From Trichomonas tenax (Eukaryota; Parabasalia; Trichomonadida; Trichomonadidae), in NCBI GenBank assembly GCA_023091735.1, contig JALKBU010000036.1, positions 1-64,000 of the forward strand: a stretch of 64,000 nt of DNA, in the 5' to 3' direction. A program made the translations under genes and the position numbers. Below the pieces are notes generated by a model. It saw only the letters and a program-made list of their open reading frames with translations. It ran no database searches and had not been told where the DNA came from. Below are positions 29,763 through 39,443 of this stretch, piece after piece. Position 1 is the stretch's first letter. Each line of letters opens with the position of its first letter.

Positions 29763-31523
29763 GATTTTTCTCTCTATAATTTACCATTTTTAGAATAATA
29801 CGTGTTAATAAAATCTTTTACTTATGACCAATTAATATGCTATATATTTATTTCGTCATAATCCTATATATATCCATAAATTCAAGAAATAATGTTACGT
29901 CTACAACTTCAGCAATGAGCTGAGGAATTCTTTACAAACATAGCACAAAATGCTAATATATTACCCAAACACCCTTTGAAAACGTTGAATTTTTTTTCCC
30001 GTTGACTTTTTTTGAGTTTTGCGATTTTTAACGAGTAACCCCCCTATCAAGCCAAACTGAGAAGACATTTACATGCTTTTCAGGGGTACTGAGTATGTTT
30101 ATAGCATTTGCTTGTCTATTTAACTTGAGGATCTCCATGCCTCCATCAGATTTCATCGAATTTTGACATGTAAAATAATGAAAGTCACCATTTTTGACAC
30201 TTATTATCTGATATTTGTCATGTAAAGTCGAAAATTTGATATGTAATGTTACCAATGAGCAAATTTTGTGTGAATTTGAGGTAGCATAACGTTAGTTATG
30301 CTCGATGTATGAGTAAAGGAATGCCGTTTGACTCCTGCGCGTAGCGTATTTTTTCTTTTCTATTTTTTGATTTTTCTAGGGGAACTCTAGCACAAATAAG
30401 CGAGCGAACGCTATAATAGTGAGATGTGTTTGTTATAATCATCAATAAGATTCATAACAGAAGCCCATTAATGATTTGTAATGGATTTCTGTTTGTAATC
30501 ATATCATGTTTAAGTAATACCTTGCTAAGATCATGAAATAGATTGCACCACTAGAATCAGCACCCCCAAAAAGCACGTAAATGTTTCATCAGATTCGTCC
30601 AGGAAGTGGGTTTACTCATTAAAAATCACAAAACTCAAAAAGGTCAACGAGAAAAAAAGTGGAGCCCTTTGAAAAGAAAGAATATTGCCCAGCTTAGTGA
30701 TAGATATTAAATTTTATTTCGAATGGACTATTTTCTTCACATCGATTTAAAATATCTTGGTAAAATTTAGAATTGGTGGTTAATTGCTGCAAAAATTTAA
30801 TTAATATTCAAATTTAAGCACTTTAAATTGTAATGTCATTTTTGGCTATTTGCATAAGATTGCCGATACAATCTAGATATATGATCGGTGCACCTCGGAA
30901 TGCACAGAAACACTGTGTTTGGACTTCTTATTCAAACTATGATTCATTTTGCAAATTCCTTTCCGAGTTAGAGATTGTGTCTATAAAATATTGTTAACTA
31001 ATGTTATTTGAATTCGTACATCATTATGAAATCACTAGATTATCATCATGAAGAAAGATATTCATTCATCAAACATGATATTTAGATTACCACATTTCTT
31101 GGTTATATAGATGCTTGCTTTTGCATTATTTCGTCAAAAAACGTACTTAATTTTTGCCATTTTCAATATCAGCACCAAAAAGGCATTAATTACCATTACT
31201 AACTATGTTACATTCATTGGTGCTTTAATTTGAACATATTGAATTAAGGAAAATTGATTCTAATATATTCCTCATTAAAATTGGGAAATTGTTCCTATAT
31301 ATAACTAGAAGGAAGGAAATAACGAATTAAACAAATACTCAAAACACTACTATGCTCGTCTGAATATATATACATCCTTTTTATACATTGATTTGATAAG
31401 ATATTGAAATAAATAGGCAAATGTCTATCAAAATGAATGCGTATAGGAAATACTTCAAACACATATCTTTAATTCTATAACAACATAATATATTCTATCA
31501 GTTAATCTTGAAATAACAGAATT
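29763..31523. other. Gene-free 1.76-kb region with a MITE-like inverted repeat
   Basis: Contains the inverted-repeat element at 29990-30660 and several TGACATGTAAA-type motifs. From 30700 to 31523 it is plain AT-rich DNA with nothing recognised. Confidence 0.5.
29990..30660. mobile_element. MITE-like element with about 48-bp inverted ends
   Basis: Left end 29990-30040 and right end 30606-30660 are inverted copies (GTTGACTTTTTTTGAGTTTT and its near-complement; then GATTTTTAACGAGTAA). The interior, about 570 bp, has no gene. It contains TGACATGTAAA motifs at 30164 and 30218 and two GC-richer patches (CGCGTAGCG near 30340, AGCGAGCGAACGCT near 30400). Confidence 0.6.
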
Positions 31524-32719
31524 TCAAGATGTGATTTTCCAAAGGAAATCAAATTGCTTCTTGCTGACATGATCAAATGGATCGAGTGTATCCTCTATAA
31601 GATCATTGTCACCATTGAATTCCAATATTCTTATCTTTCTAACTTTCTTTCCTTTCTTTGGTGAGTTAGTAACAACATCTTGTATTTTCTCATCGATTGA
31701 CTTTCGCTCGTGAACAAATTCCGCTTTGCGACGTGGCCTTGGCTTGGCGTAGTCGAAGTTCTTATCATCTTCATCATTCCGAGGCCAGAAGATACCAGAG
31801 AATAAATATGGCTGGCAAAGACATGGAAACATGTATAAACAGCAGCAATAATACGGACCCAAAACTTCAGAACAGTTATTGCAGCATCCAGTGTTATAAG
31901 AGTTCTAATAATCACTGGATTCTTCGTCTTCTTTGGCCTTCAATTCTTGTAATGTTGTCGTGTTCGTGCAAAGATATTTAAGATGTCTGAGAAAGATGAT
32001 AGAGAAGAAAATGAAGAAAGGTATATCAGGAATTGTGCATATAAACATACCTATAGTAGAAGGACGCGTTTTCCATCCATTTTTCACAATATAAACGATC
32101 TGAAACGCGATTGTAACAAAAAAGCAAACAAAAAGTGAAAAATTCCAGAACAAAAACTGTATAAAGTGTCTGTAGTTCTTGAGTCTGATCCAGTTTGCGA
32201 TCCATAGGCAGATGTGATCAGCTCTCAATACGAATCTTCGCGCTTTCTTTGAGAGTATTGATCTCTCCGGTCTGGAATTCTTCATTGCAAAGTTGTACTG
32301 ATTATCATTTATGATTATTCCATCCATTTGCTCTTAAAACGTGTATTCTGTACCTTTTTCAACGGTCAAGTATCATGAAATATAGCCCAGTGATTTGCAC
32401 ATCGATATGAGGAACGAAAGGAGCCAGAAAAAAAAAAGAAAATACTGAAAAACGAAATGTATCAAACTTTTTGACTTAAAGAGGTCGTAGACGGACCAAA
32501 TACCGAAAACAAAAGATACGCACATGAAAAATAGCACAAACAATGGATATCCGCAGTGACATTCCCATTGATTTCAAAAATATTGATCAATAATTGGAAA
32601 ATAAACGAGATGGCAACCACAACAGTTGCATTTATCTTCCCACTTACTGAATTGAGATACTAATTGTTCCTTTCCATCAACTTTTATCCATCTGGACTCG
32701 AAATCTCGTGCATTCATTA
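31524..32719 (-). pseudogene. DHHC-type palmitoyltransferase pseudogene
   Basis: Reading leftwards from ATG 32719, frame 1 gives MNARDFESRWIKVDGKEQLV and then a cysteine cluster (KCNCCGC) before a stop. A second frame gives two hydrophobic helices (GYPLFVLFFMCVSFVFGIWS) with stops near 32365 and 32335. The third part (32327 down) reads RPERSILSKKARRFVLRADH, then ICLWIANWIRLKNYRHFIQF. This aligns with the cysteine-rich domain KP-RS-HC-C-C-V-MDHHCPW-N-IG-NYR-F of DHHC enzymes. Nearly all zinc-binding Cys/His are replaced, and DHHC is DHIC. Two more helices, a TTLQE (TTxE-like) motif and an in-frame TAG near 31906 follow. After the TAG the same frame continues NSYNTGCCNNCSEVLGPYYC and GIFWP to the end at 31524. 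The breaks and the lost ligands agree on a dead gene. Confidence 0.82.
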
Positions 32720-33013
32720 TTTTTTTTACTATTTACCCAATTTTGAGTTCGAATTCATTATAAACTCGATTTTCTAAATCTAATTTTATTATTTTTATTT
32801 TTAAACGAACATATGATTGACAAGTAAAATAATTACATGTCAAAGTAGAAAATCAAAAATCAATCCATTTTTATTCACAACTTCATTATCTTGTAATTAA
32901 ATTTTGAAGATTTCCACATATTGATAATTTATATTTTTGACACATAAATAATTTACTTGCCAATTGCCAATTTTTAGATTTTGACAAAAATCTGTCAGTA
33001 TATTTTATAATCA
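32720..33013. promoter_or_regulatory. Intergenic region with TGACAAGTAAA-type motifs
   Basis: Divergent spacer between the DHHC pseudogene and the tetraspanin gene. TGACAAGTAAA lies at 32818-32828, its inverse TTACATGTCAA at about 32833-32843 and weaker copies at about 32938-32965. Function unknown. Confidence 0.35.
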
Positions 33014-33622
33014 ATGGCGTTCAAGATCCAAACGATGCTTTTCTTTTCTACGATGTTTGTGATACTCTTTCTTGAGTCAGCCATATTCATCGAATTCAAA
33101 TATCTCAAAAAATCATTCCTTTATCTAGTTTTTCCCGAAAGAATGAAATTTATTCTATCGGTGATGTTTATAGTTCTTTTCCTAGGTGTAACAATTGAAT
33201 TTCTTCTGTATTGTGATCCTACGAAAACAAAATTCCTTTATTATTTCGTATATACAATTTTATTAGGATTTCAGAACGCGATGTTCACATATGGAATCGG
33301 TTATATTAAATTCGACGAAAAATTCTTGAAATACAATTGGATAAACTTCTCTTATCAAGAGAAATTCACACAAATTGAGCGTTCTCTTACTTGCTGTGGA
33401 TATTCAGACCTTCTAATGACAGCATCAAAGAAGTGTTTATATCCTACTATCTGCAAGGAAATCATGGACAAAGAAAACTATTACAGACAAGTTGCGATGA
33501 TTATTTTATCATTTTCATCACTTCTCTTCCAGATTTACAACTATTATGCAATTAAAACAATCGCTGGAACCCACAAAGTTAAGCCGAGTGAATTTGAAGA
33601 CCTTATTGAATCAGCTCAATAA
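33014..33622 (+). CDS. Tetraspanin-family membrane protein
   Basis: 202 residues with four transmembrane segments (about 7-25, 43-63, 71-92 and 157-177). A loop between TM3 and TM4 contains CCG (about 126-130, SLTCCGYSD) followed by two further cysteines (KKCLYPTICKEI). This is the minimal tetraspanin large extracellular loop pattern. Tetraspanins organise membrane microdomains; in T. vaginalis several occur at the surface and on exosomes (family knowledge). The loop is short, about 60 residues, as in other trichomonad members. The start ATG at 33014 is the first in frame. The cytosolic tail is HKVKPSEFEDLIESAQ, with no YxxPhi motif. Confidence 0.82.
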   Translation: MAFKIQTMLFFSTMFVILFLESAIFIEFKYLKKSFLYLVFPERMKFILSVMFIVLFLGVTIEFLLYCDPTKTKFLYYFVYTILLGFQNAMFTYGIGYIKFDEKFLKYNWINFSYQEKFTQIERSLTCCGYSDLLMTASKKCLYPTICKEIMDKENYYRQVAMIILSFSSLLFQIYNYYAIKTIAGTHKVKPSEFEDLIESAQ

Positions 33623-34174
33623 AATATGTTTATTATTCTTTCGTAACAGCTACACATAGCAAAGCTCTTTGTTTCCTTTTTGTTTGTACCGTGTTTTTAT
33701 ATTATACTCGCAGGTATATTAATGACACATTATAATTTAGTTGATTTATTGGCCATATAGTTTATTTAAAATAAAGAAAGCCAAATTGAACATTTCTTTG
33801 GGTTTAATATTAAAAAATGGGATTAATTATTTAATTTTCCAAGATATTCTAATGAATCTAAAGGTTACACCAGTTCAACGGCCAAAAGCAAGGTCAAAAG
33901 CCTAATATATGCACGGTCACAAAACCATATCCATTAAATATGGCTCAATATTTAATCTTGATTGATGAAAGGAGCTACCGGTTCCAAATACGTGTTAGGC
34001 GGATCCAATATAGATATGCCATAAGCCAGTTATGGCTTGGAACGAGAATTATCGGAAAAATAATGTCGTATTTTCACTAATTTTCTTTTCAATTTAAGTT
34101 TTTTGGCCATGTTTTTGGTAAATAATCAACAAATTTAGATTTTTGCAAGACAAGTTTATCGTTCCCAAAAGCCA
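33623..34174. other. Gene-free spacer
   Basis: About 550 bp. A GC-richer patch at 33860-34040 includes GCCATAAGCCAGTTATGGC (a small hairpin) but matches no RNA family I recognise. Confidence 0.4.
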
Positions 34175-35167
34175 ATGCGTGCAAAGACAATTACTCAGCG
34201 TCCTGTGAACCGGGCCCAGTTTGTGACTGTACCTCAGAACACTGCCACGTATACTGTACTCGATCAGATCGGTTCTGGCACGTTTGGCAGCATTTATGCA
34301 ATTCAGCTCAAAGATGGGAGGCGATTAGCGCTTAAAAAAGTGCGCCAAGACCCGAAGTATAAAAACAGAGAGCTTTCTATAATAAGTAAAATCAAGCATC
34401 CGAATTGTCTCGCATTTTATGGCTTCGAAATACAAAAAGAAGGAGAAAACTTCGATCAAGAATATTTATATTTATATACAGATTTATTACCGACAGATTT
34501 GCACAAACATCTTCGAAAGTACAAACAAATCACAATCGACTTAGCGAAAGTATTCGGTTACCAGTTATTTAACGGGCTTGATTACTTACACAGGAACAAC
34601 ATTACACATCGCGATATCAAGTCATCAAATGTTTTGGTGGATCCTAATACAGGACGCCTCGAAATTTGTGATTTTGGTTCTGCTAAAGAATTGAAGCCAA
34701 ACGAGCAAAGTGTATCTTATATTTCTACAAGGTCATACAGAGCACCTGAGTTGCTCTATAATTCTGAGTTCTACACATCAAAAATCGATGTTTGGGCGGC
34801 CGGTTGTGTATTATCGGAAATGTTCAAGTTAGGCGAGGAGATATTCCATGCTGATTCGAATGCGAACTTAAAAAATATTATCATCAAATATATTGGCACA
34901 CCGACAAAACAGGACTTCGAAGCAATGGGTTTGAGAGGCGATCTTGGATATTATTACAAAGGAGAGGGTATAGAGAGGGCTTTTCCATGTATGCTCGATC
35001 CTTTGCTACTTGATCTCCTTAAACATATATTTGTATTTTCACCAATCGCGAGATATGATGCTGCACAGGTGAAAAACCATCCATTCTTCGATGTTGTCAG
35101 AAGAGGCCAAGCCAGATTGCCAAATGGCACATTTTTCAATGTTAATTCTGTCAATCAATCATTGTAA
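34175..35167 (+). CDS. GSK3-like CMGC protein kinase
   Basis: 330 residues. Glycine loop GSGTFGSI (33-40), Lys54 (LALKKV), catalytic HRDIKSSN (145-152), DFGSAK (166-171), activation segment SVSYISTRSYRAPEL (179-193) with Tyr182 at the position of the GSK3 activating tyrosine, then KIDVWAAGCVLSEM. The SYI(C/S)(S/T)R-YRAPEL sequence and SKIDVWAAGC mark the GSK3/shaggy group. All catalytic residues are kept. GSK3 kinases phosphorylate primed Ser/Thr substrates. The protein lacks long terminal extensions (family about 350-480). The start at 34175 is the first ATG; the catalytic domain begins only about 25 residues later, consistent with it. Confidence 0.92.
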   Translation: MRAKTITQRPVNRAQFVTVPQNTATYTVLDQIGSGTFGSIYAIQLKDGRRLALKKVRQDPKYKNRELSIISKIKHPNCLAFYGFEIQKEGENFDQEYLYLYTDLLPTDLHKHLRKYKQITIDLAKVFGYQLFNGLDYLHRNNITHRDIKSSNVLVDPNTGRLEICDFGSAKELKPNEQSVSYISTRSYRAPELLYNSEFYTSKIDVWAAGCVLSEMFKLGEEIFHADSNANLKNIIIKYIGTPTKQDFEAMGLRGDLGYYYKGEGIERAFPCMLDPLLLDLLKHIFVFSPIARYDAAQVKNHPFFDVVRRGQARLPNGTFFNVNSVNQSL

Positions 35168-35687
35168 TTGAATGTCAATTCATAATTCTCTTTTATATGT
35201 TATATTACTCCAAATAAAGCTGTTCATCTAATTCAAAGTCGTTTTATCAAATTTTATACCAAATTTTCAAAACCAAATATGTTTTATCTCCTCAAAGTAT
35301 CCATTCAAATACTTCAACGCCATATCAGAGCTCCTGCTTATATATTCTAGATCATATATAGGATTTTTTTGATTCATTTTTATTATATCGATCAATCAAT
35401 ATATGATTTATATAGCTCAAATGGTTGCACAACGATTCATTATATCCAATACCCTGAATATATCACTTTATTTTAAGAGAAAGTTCCAAGATTGTTTAAA
35501 TTCTAAAAGCCAATGTTTTATTCTCCAACTCATGTGTCATAGTGATTCATTCAAAGAGCAAACTCGCTATTATGTGCATTCAAATATGCATTTTCATCAT
35601 TTGTAAGTGTTCTTGCTTGAAAAAAATTGGCCGTAAGCTTGCTTGGGGTGAAAATAGTAAGTTTTTAAATACATAATAAAACAGTCT
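35168..35687. other. Gene-free spacer
   Basis: 520 bp between the convergent GSK3-like and PfkB genes. No RNA or repeat is recognised; the frame at 35403-35606 has no features. Confidence 0.45.
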
Positions 35688-36638
35688 TTAACAAGCATTG
35701 TTTAATGCTTTCATTGGGAACTTAAGGTCAAATTCGCTTGGCAAGAATCTTGGACAAACATTCTCCTTTGTAGAGATAACTGAGGAAGCAAGGCGTGTAG
35801 CAATGCGGCATGAATCAGCCAACGTCTTGCCGTATGTAAGGCCGATAGCAATGCCAGCAAAGAATGCATCGCCTGCACCTGTCGTATCTTTGACTGGAAC
35901 ATTGAGTGGTGGGAAGAATCCATGTGAACCATCATTCTCAGCCCAAACAGCACCCTTTGCACCCATTGTAACAACGATCTTACGGATGTTTGCTGTTTGG
36001 AGGCAACGGCAAAGTGACTGACCTAATTCTTCTGGTTCCATCTTAGAGAAGTCATCATCGTAGAAGAGAAGACCTGCTTCTTCGAGGTTGCAGACAAGGC
36101 ATCCTGTTCTGACAACCAAATCACGGCGCTCGAGAGCGATTGTCATGTTAGAAACAACTGCGTAAACTTCCTTTCCGTACTTTTGAGCAAGGGAGAAAAC
36201 CTTCTTGAGGATTGGTGCTTCCATATCGATTTCGACAGCAATACTGTCTGCATTTGCGAAAATTTCGTCACCCTTCTCGTTCAAAACATTCATGATTGCA
36301 GAGAGATCTGGGCGCTTTGAAATTGATGCAATGACTTCGCCATCGTTGTCGAAAACAGCGAGCCATGTGCCAAGGCCGTCCTTTGTTCTGACAATGTAAT
36401 CTGTATTGACAACATGCTGCTTGAGCTTGTTGATGACATCGTCGCCAAGTGGTGTATCATCAACAACACTCAAGTATGTTGGCCTGAGTTCGACATTAGC
36501 GATATCTTCAACGACGTTTCTGCTGACGCCACCGTGAACTTGAACAACGCGGCCTGCGTTTCTTCCATTTGGAACGTAGTTGGTAAGTGGATAGCCCTTG
36601 ATGTCGACGAATGCTGCTCCTACAACAACAATACCCAT
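35688..36638 (-). CDS. PfkB/ribokinase-family sugar or nucleoside kinase
   Basis: 316 residues. The N-terminal strand and first motif read VVVGAAFVDIKGYP, followed by VHGGVSRNVVEDIA (PfkB signature 1). The C-terminal signature 2 is DTTGAGDAFFAGIAIG (about 251-266) with catalytic Asp257 and the anion-hole GAGD. Both ends of the fold are present, so it should phosphorylate a sugar or nucleoside. The substrate cannot be read from sequence; ribokinase, pseudouridine kinase and adenosine kinase types share these motifs. The style GHG/DGLGTWLAVFDNDGEVIA resembles bacterial (Firmicutes) carbohydrate kinases, so bacterial origin by gene transfer is possible (inference). C-ending codons suggest high expression. 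Start at ATG 36638. Confidence 0.9.
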   Translation of the reverse strand: MGIVVVGAAFVDIKGYPLTNYVPNGRNAGRVVQVHGGVSRNVVEDIANVELRPTYLSVVDDTPLGDDVINKLKQHVVNTDYIVRTKDGLGTWLAVFDNDGEVIASISKRPDLSAIMNVLNEKGDEIFANADSIAVEIDMEAPILKKVFSLAQKYGKEVYAVVSNMTIALERRDLVVRTGCLVCNLEEAGLLFYDDDFSKMEPEELGQSLCRCLQTANIRKIVVTMGAKGAVWAENDGSHGFFPPLNVPVKDTTGAGDAFFAGIAIGLTYGKTLADSCRIATRLASSVISTKENVCPRFLPSEFDLKFPMKALNNAC

Positions 36639-37929
36639 ATTGTCCTAAACAAATATGATTTTGCCTTTGTCAATATTTTATTAGAAAAAATTGAGAGTTC
36701 ATTTGGTCAACATTTCAATGATTTTGCGATTTTGGGAAGGCATTTGAGAGAATTGAGTGAAGTCAATCTTGATTCCTTGAATTTTTCAAACAGTTTTCCA
36801 TCAAGATCAAATTCAATGTCATCACAATTTATTTCTAGCAATTCATTGATTTGGAATCTATTATTTATGCATATTATGATATAGCATTTTTAAATAAAAT
36901 TAATTTTTGTCAAAACCGCTTTGTAAACAAATGGCTCTAGTCATGAAGGCGTTCTTTTCGCTATAAAAACTCCAACCTTTTCAATCGCTCACTAGCTTGC
37001 TCTATAAAGCAATTAATTCTACACCCTCTATCCTACCAGAAACATGAAAAGCTTTACTTATTCGAAAATAATTTCGTCGAAAGTTTTCATACCTTCATTC
37101 TTTCGAGTTTGAAACTCATTCCTATCGGCAGAAATGTCTCTGCCTTTTACTCCATTTGATATTAGCTTCTTAACTAATTTATCAATAATGCAAAAATTGT
37201 ACAAATTGAAGAATATCATTCTAACATGTTAATTTAACAATTTTATTTCTAAAAAATTGAAATATTTATTTTATGTAAACTATAGAATTGTATGAAAAGT
37301 CTCCCCTAATCCAATTTGAAAAATTCAATCGATCAAGATGTTAATTTTTGTTTCAACTTGTTTTAGTTGATCTCGTTCAGTAGAATGATGTTATGTCAGT
37401 AGGGATCGCATTTGGCGCTAGCGCCAAATCTCGAAAAGCCTTTAGCACCATCGATTATTATGTAAACTAATTTATATAAAATTTAACACTTTCAAATGTA
37501 CTGACACGGCTTAACGGACAGTAAATTTTATTTTTGAATAAAAATAAGACCATTTGATTAGCAATAGTATGTACATTATATATACAAAATATCTAGAAAA
37601 TCGCCACCTGAGATTCTGAGACAAATTGATATGAAATTGTATAAGGATCGCATTTACGCATTTTCCAATGGCGTATTTTTTGGACATACGCAAAACTGTT
37701 ACGCACTTGCGATTTGTAAAATAAAAATAATTTTTTGTTATAGGCAGACAAAGTTAAAATGGAAGTTTCATTAAACGGTAAATATACTTCATAATAGCTC
37801 TTGCCATAGAACCAGTCATAAAATATATTACTTTCCTATCAATAATCCATAGTGCGTGTTCATTTTTAAAACTCACTGAATTTTTTGTATGGTGCGTATA
37901 ATTGATAGTACCAAATAAGTTATGAAAAG
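36639..37929. other. Gene-free 1.3-kb region
   Basis: No gene is seen. The region holds a perfect 20-bp palindrome at 37410-37429 (listed separately). The open frame at 36414-36884 is mostly the antisense shadow of the PfkB gene. Confidence 0.5.
37410..37429. promoter_or_regulatory. Perfect palindrome of two TTTGGCGC half-sites
   Basis: ATTTGGCGCTAGCGCCAAAT is a perfect 20-bp palindrome. Each half reads TTTGGCGC, which fits the E2F/DP consensus TTTSSCGC. No gene starts nearby, so the role is open. Confidence 0.45.
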
Positions 37930-38619
37930 CTTATTTTTGATTCTTTCGATTGCTTCTTTGTAAGCTTCTTTGGTTCCTCTGAAGTTCTTAATGTTGTCAA
38001 TAATCATCTGCTTCAGGCTGCTGGTTGTATCTGTAATAGAAGCTGTAAGATATGGTGTAGGACCAATCTTTCCTGCATCAAATGTGATGCCTGCTATGTT
38101 TTTCTTTTTTTAATTCTTCCAACCACAAACTACAAACAATTTTAGCTAACGAAATCAAGCTTAAACGTCCAGCAGTTGTTTTTTTAAGGTTTTCTTCGAG
38201 AAGTGCCAACGATGAATGTTTAGGGTTGTCTTAGCCAATTTGAATTGCCACATTCAGAGCCAATCGATAATATTCATCCGCAAAGTTGCTGTAGTAACAA
38301 GCTCAAGAGGAGACATGTTGTCAAATTGATTCTGGTATTTTTTAAGCTTCTCAGTTAAATCTTTGGGCTTTGCTCTTGGTTGTTTTATGACAACCCTAAC
38401 AAAATGCTCAATAGATTGAGTTTCGTGTTTATGAATAATTGCTTGTCTTCGCTTTTCGCTATCAAAAGAACAATAAGCACGCTTTTCAATACCAAATGAG
38501 CAAAATACATCATCCTTACAATGACTACACATAAAAACAGTGTGCTTGTTTTTATCATTGTAAGCTCTGAAGTTTTCGGGAACATCTTGTTGATTAACTG
38601 ATAGCGTAATCAAAGCCAT
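37930..38619 (-). pseudogene. Decayed repetitive gene, possibly hAT-like transposase
   Basis: From ATG 38619 the frame reads 121 residues. They include a CSHCKDDVFCSF cysteine cluster (possible zinc finger) and LTEKLKKYQNQFDNMSPLEL, and end at 38254. After a frame change it continues NFADEYYRLALNVAIQIG, stop, SSLALLEENLKKTTAGRLSL and SLWLEELKKEKH (38100-38270). In another frame it reads AGITFDAGKIGPTPYLTASI and KQMIIDNIKNFRGTKEAYKE (37930-38100). The continuous sense over three frames shows one gene broken by at least two frameshifts and a stop. (L/I)T(F/L)DAG followed by a strand and ITDT is reminiscent of the first catalytic Asp region of hAT transposases; that assignment is weak. Confidence 0.5.
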
Positions 38620-39443
38620 GCCATCCCTAGAGAAAAATTTACCTTTACCAATATAAGATATTTGTCACTTTTGACGATAGCACTGTACCAACTGGCATTT
38701 TTCAAATTGAAAATAACATATTTATATTAATCAGCCTGAATCTTGTTTAAAATTCTAGTTTAGAAATTTTAAAACATTTGTAAAATATCAGATGAAAAGT
38801 TTCTAATCTGTCATGTGTTGAATGTTACTTTTCTGCGCCAAACTGAGAAAGTTTTTTTCGCCAAAACGTGCTCCCTAATGTCAGAAACATTTTCTGATTC
38901 GAATCAGCTTTTTAATGCGACTTAAATTTTGGAAAAATTTTCTGATTCGAATCCGCCTTTGTTATTCGACAGAGCTTTGCCTGCAATCCATCAGATGAGT
39001 ATACGCGCTGCAAGCGGGCATGATGAAAATCGATATTAATGAGTTCGATGAATGATCGCCACTTTGTTGTTAATGCCATTGAAAATAACCTTTGTCTTCC
39101 GAAATATCATTGTACATTAGGGGAAAAATAGTTACTTATAAGATGCTAAGCGATATTTCAGTGGATTTTTGTTCTCAATGGTGTTTACAAACAAAAATCC
39201 AATACTACCGCAAACGTCCGTCATGCACATGGACACATTTAAATTTCGAGTTCGCCACACATTTATCTTATTTCTTGCATTATCATGATGTCAAAAATTT
39301 TTACTTACACGACATATATTTATTTTACATGACATTTTTTTTAAAATTCAGGGGTTAGAAAAAATTATAGGCGACAGAGAATTGTAAACTTATGAATTTA
39401 GTTCCCTGGGGAACTGCGGTTTATTTTTATTATTTTTTGTTGG
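38620..39443. other. Gene-free spacer with duplicated CTGATTCGAATC segment
   Basis: About 820 bp. TTTTCTGATTCGAATC(A/C)GC occurs twice (about 38889 and 38936), each with a self-complementary GATTCGAATC core. TCTGCGCCAAAC near 38835 resembles an E2F-type site. No gene is seen. Confidence 0.45.

Noticed and set aside
31905..32327. Separate 140-residue membrane protein gene
   Set aside because: It is the middle part of the DHHC pseudogene; coding sense continues in frame past its TAG and upstream in other frames.
38885..38960. GATTCGAATC as a tRNA T-arm
   Set aside because: The segments are self-complementary and duplicated, with no cloverleaf, anticodon stem or Pol III box A around them.
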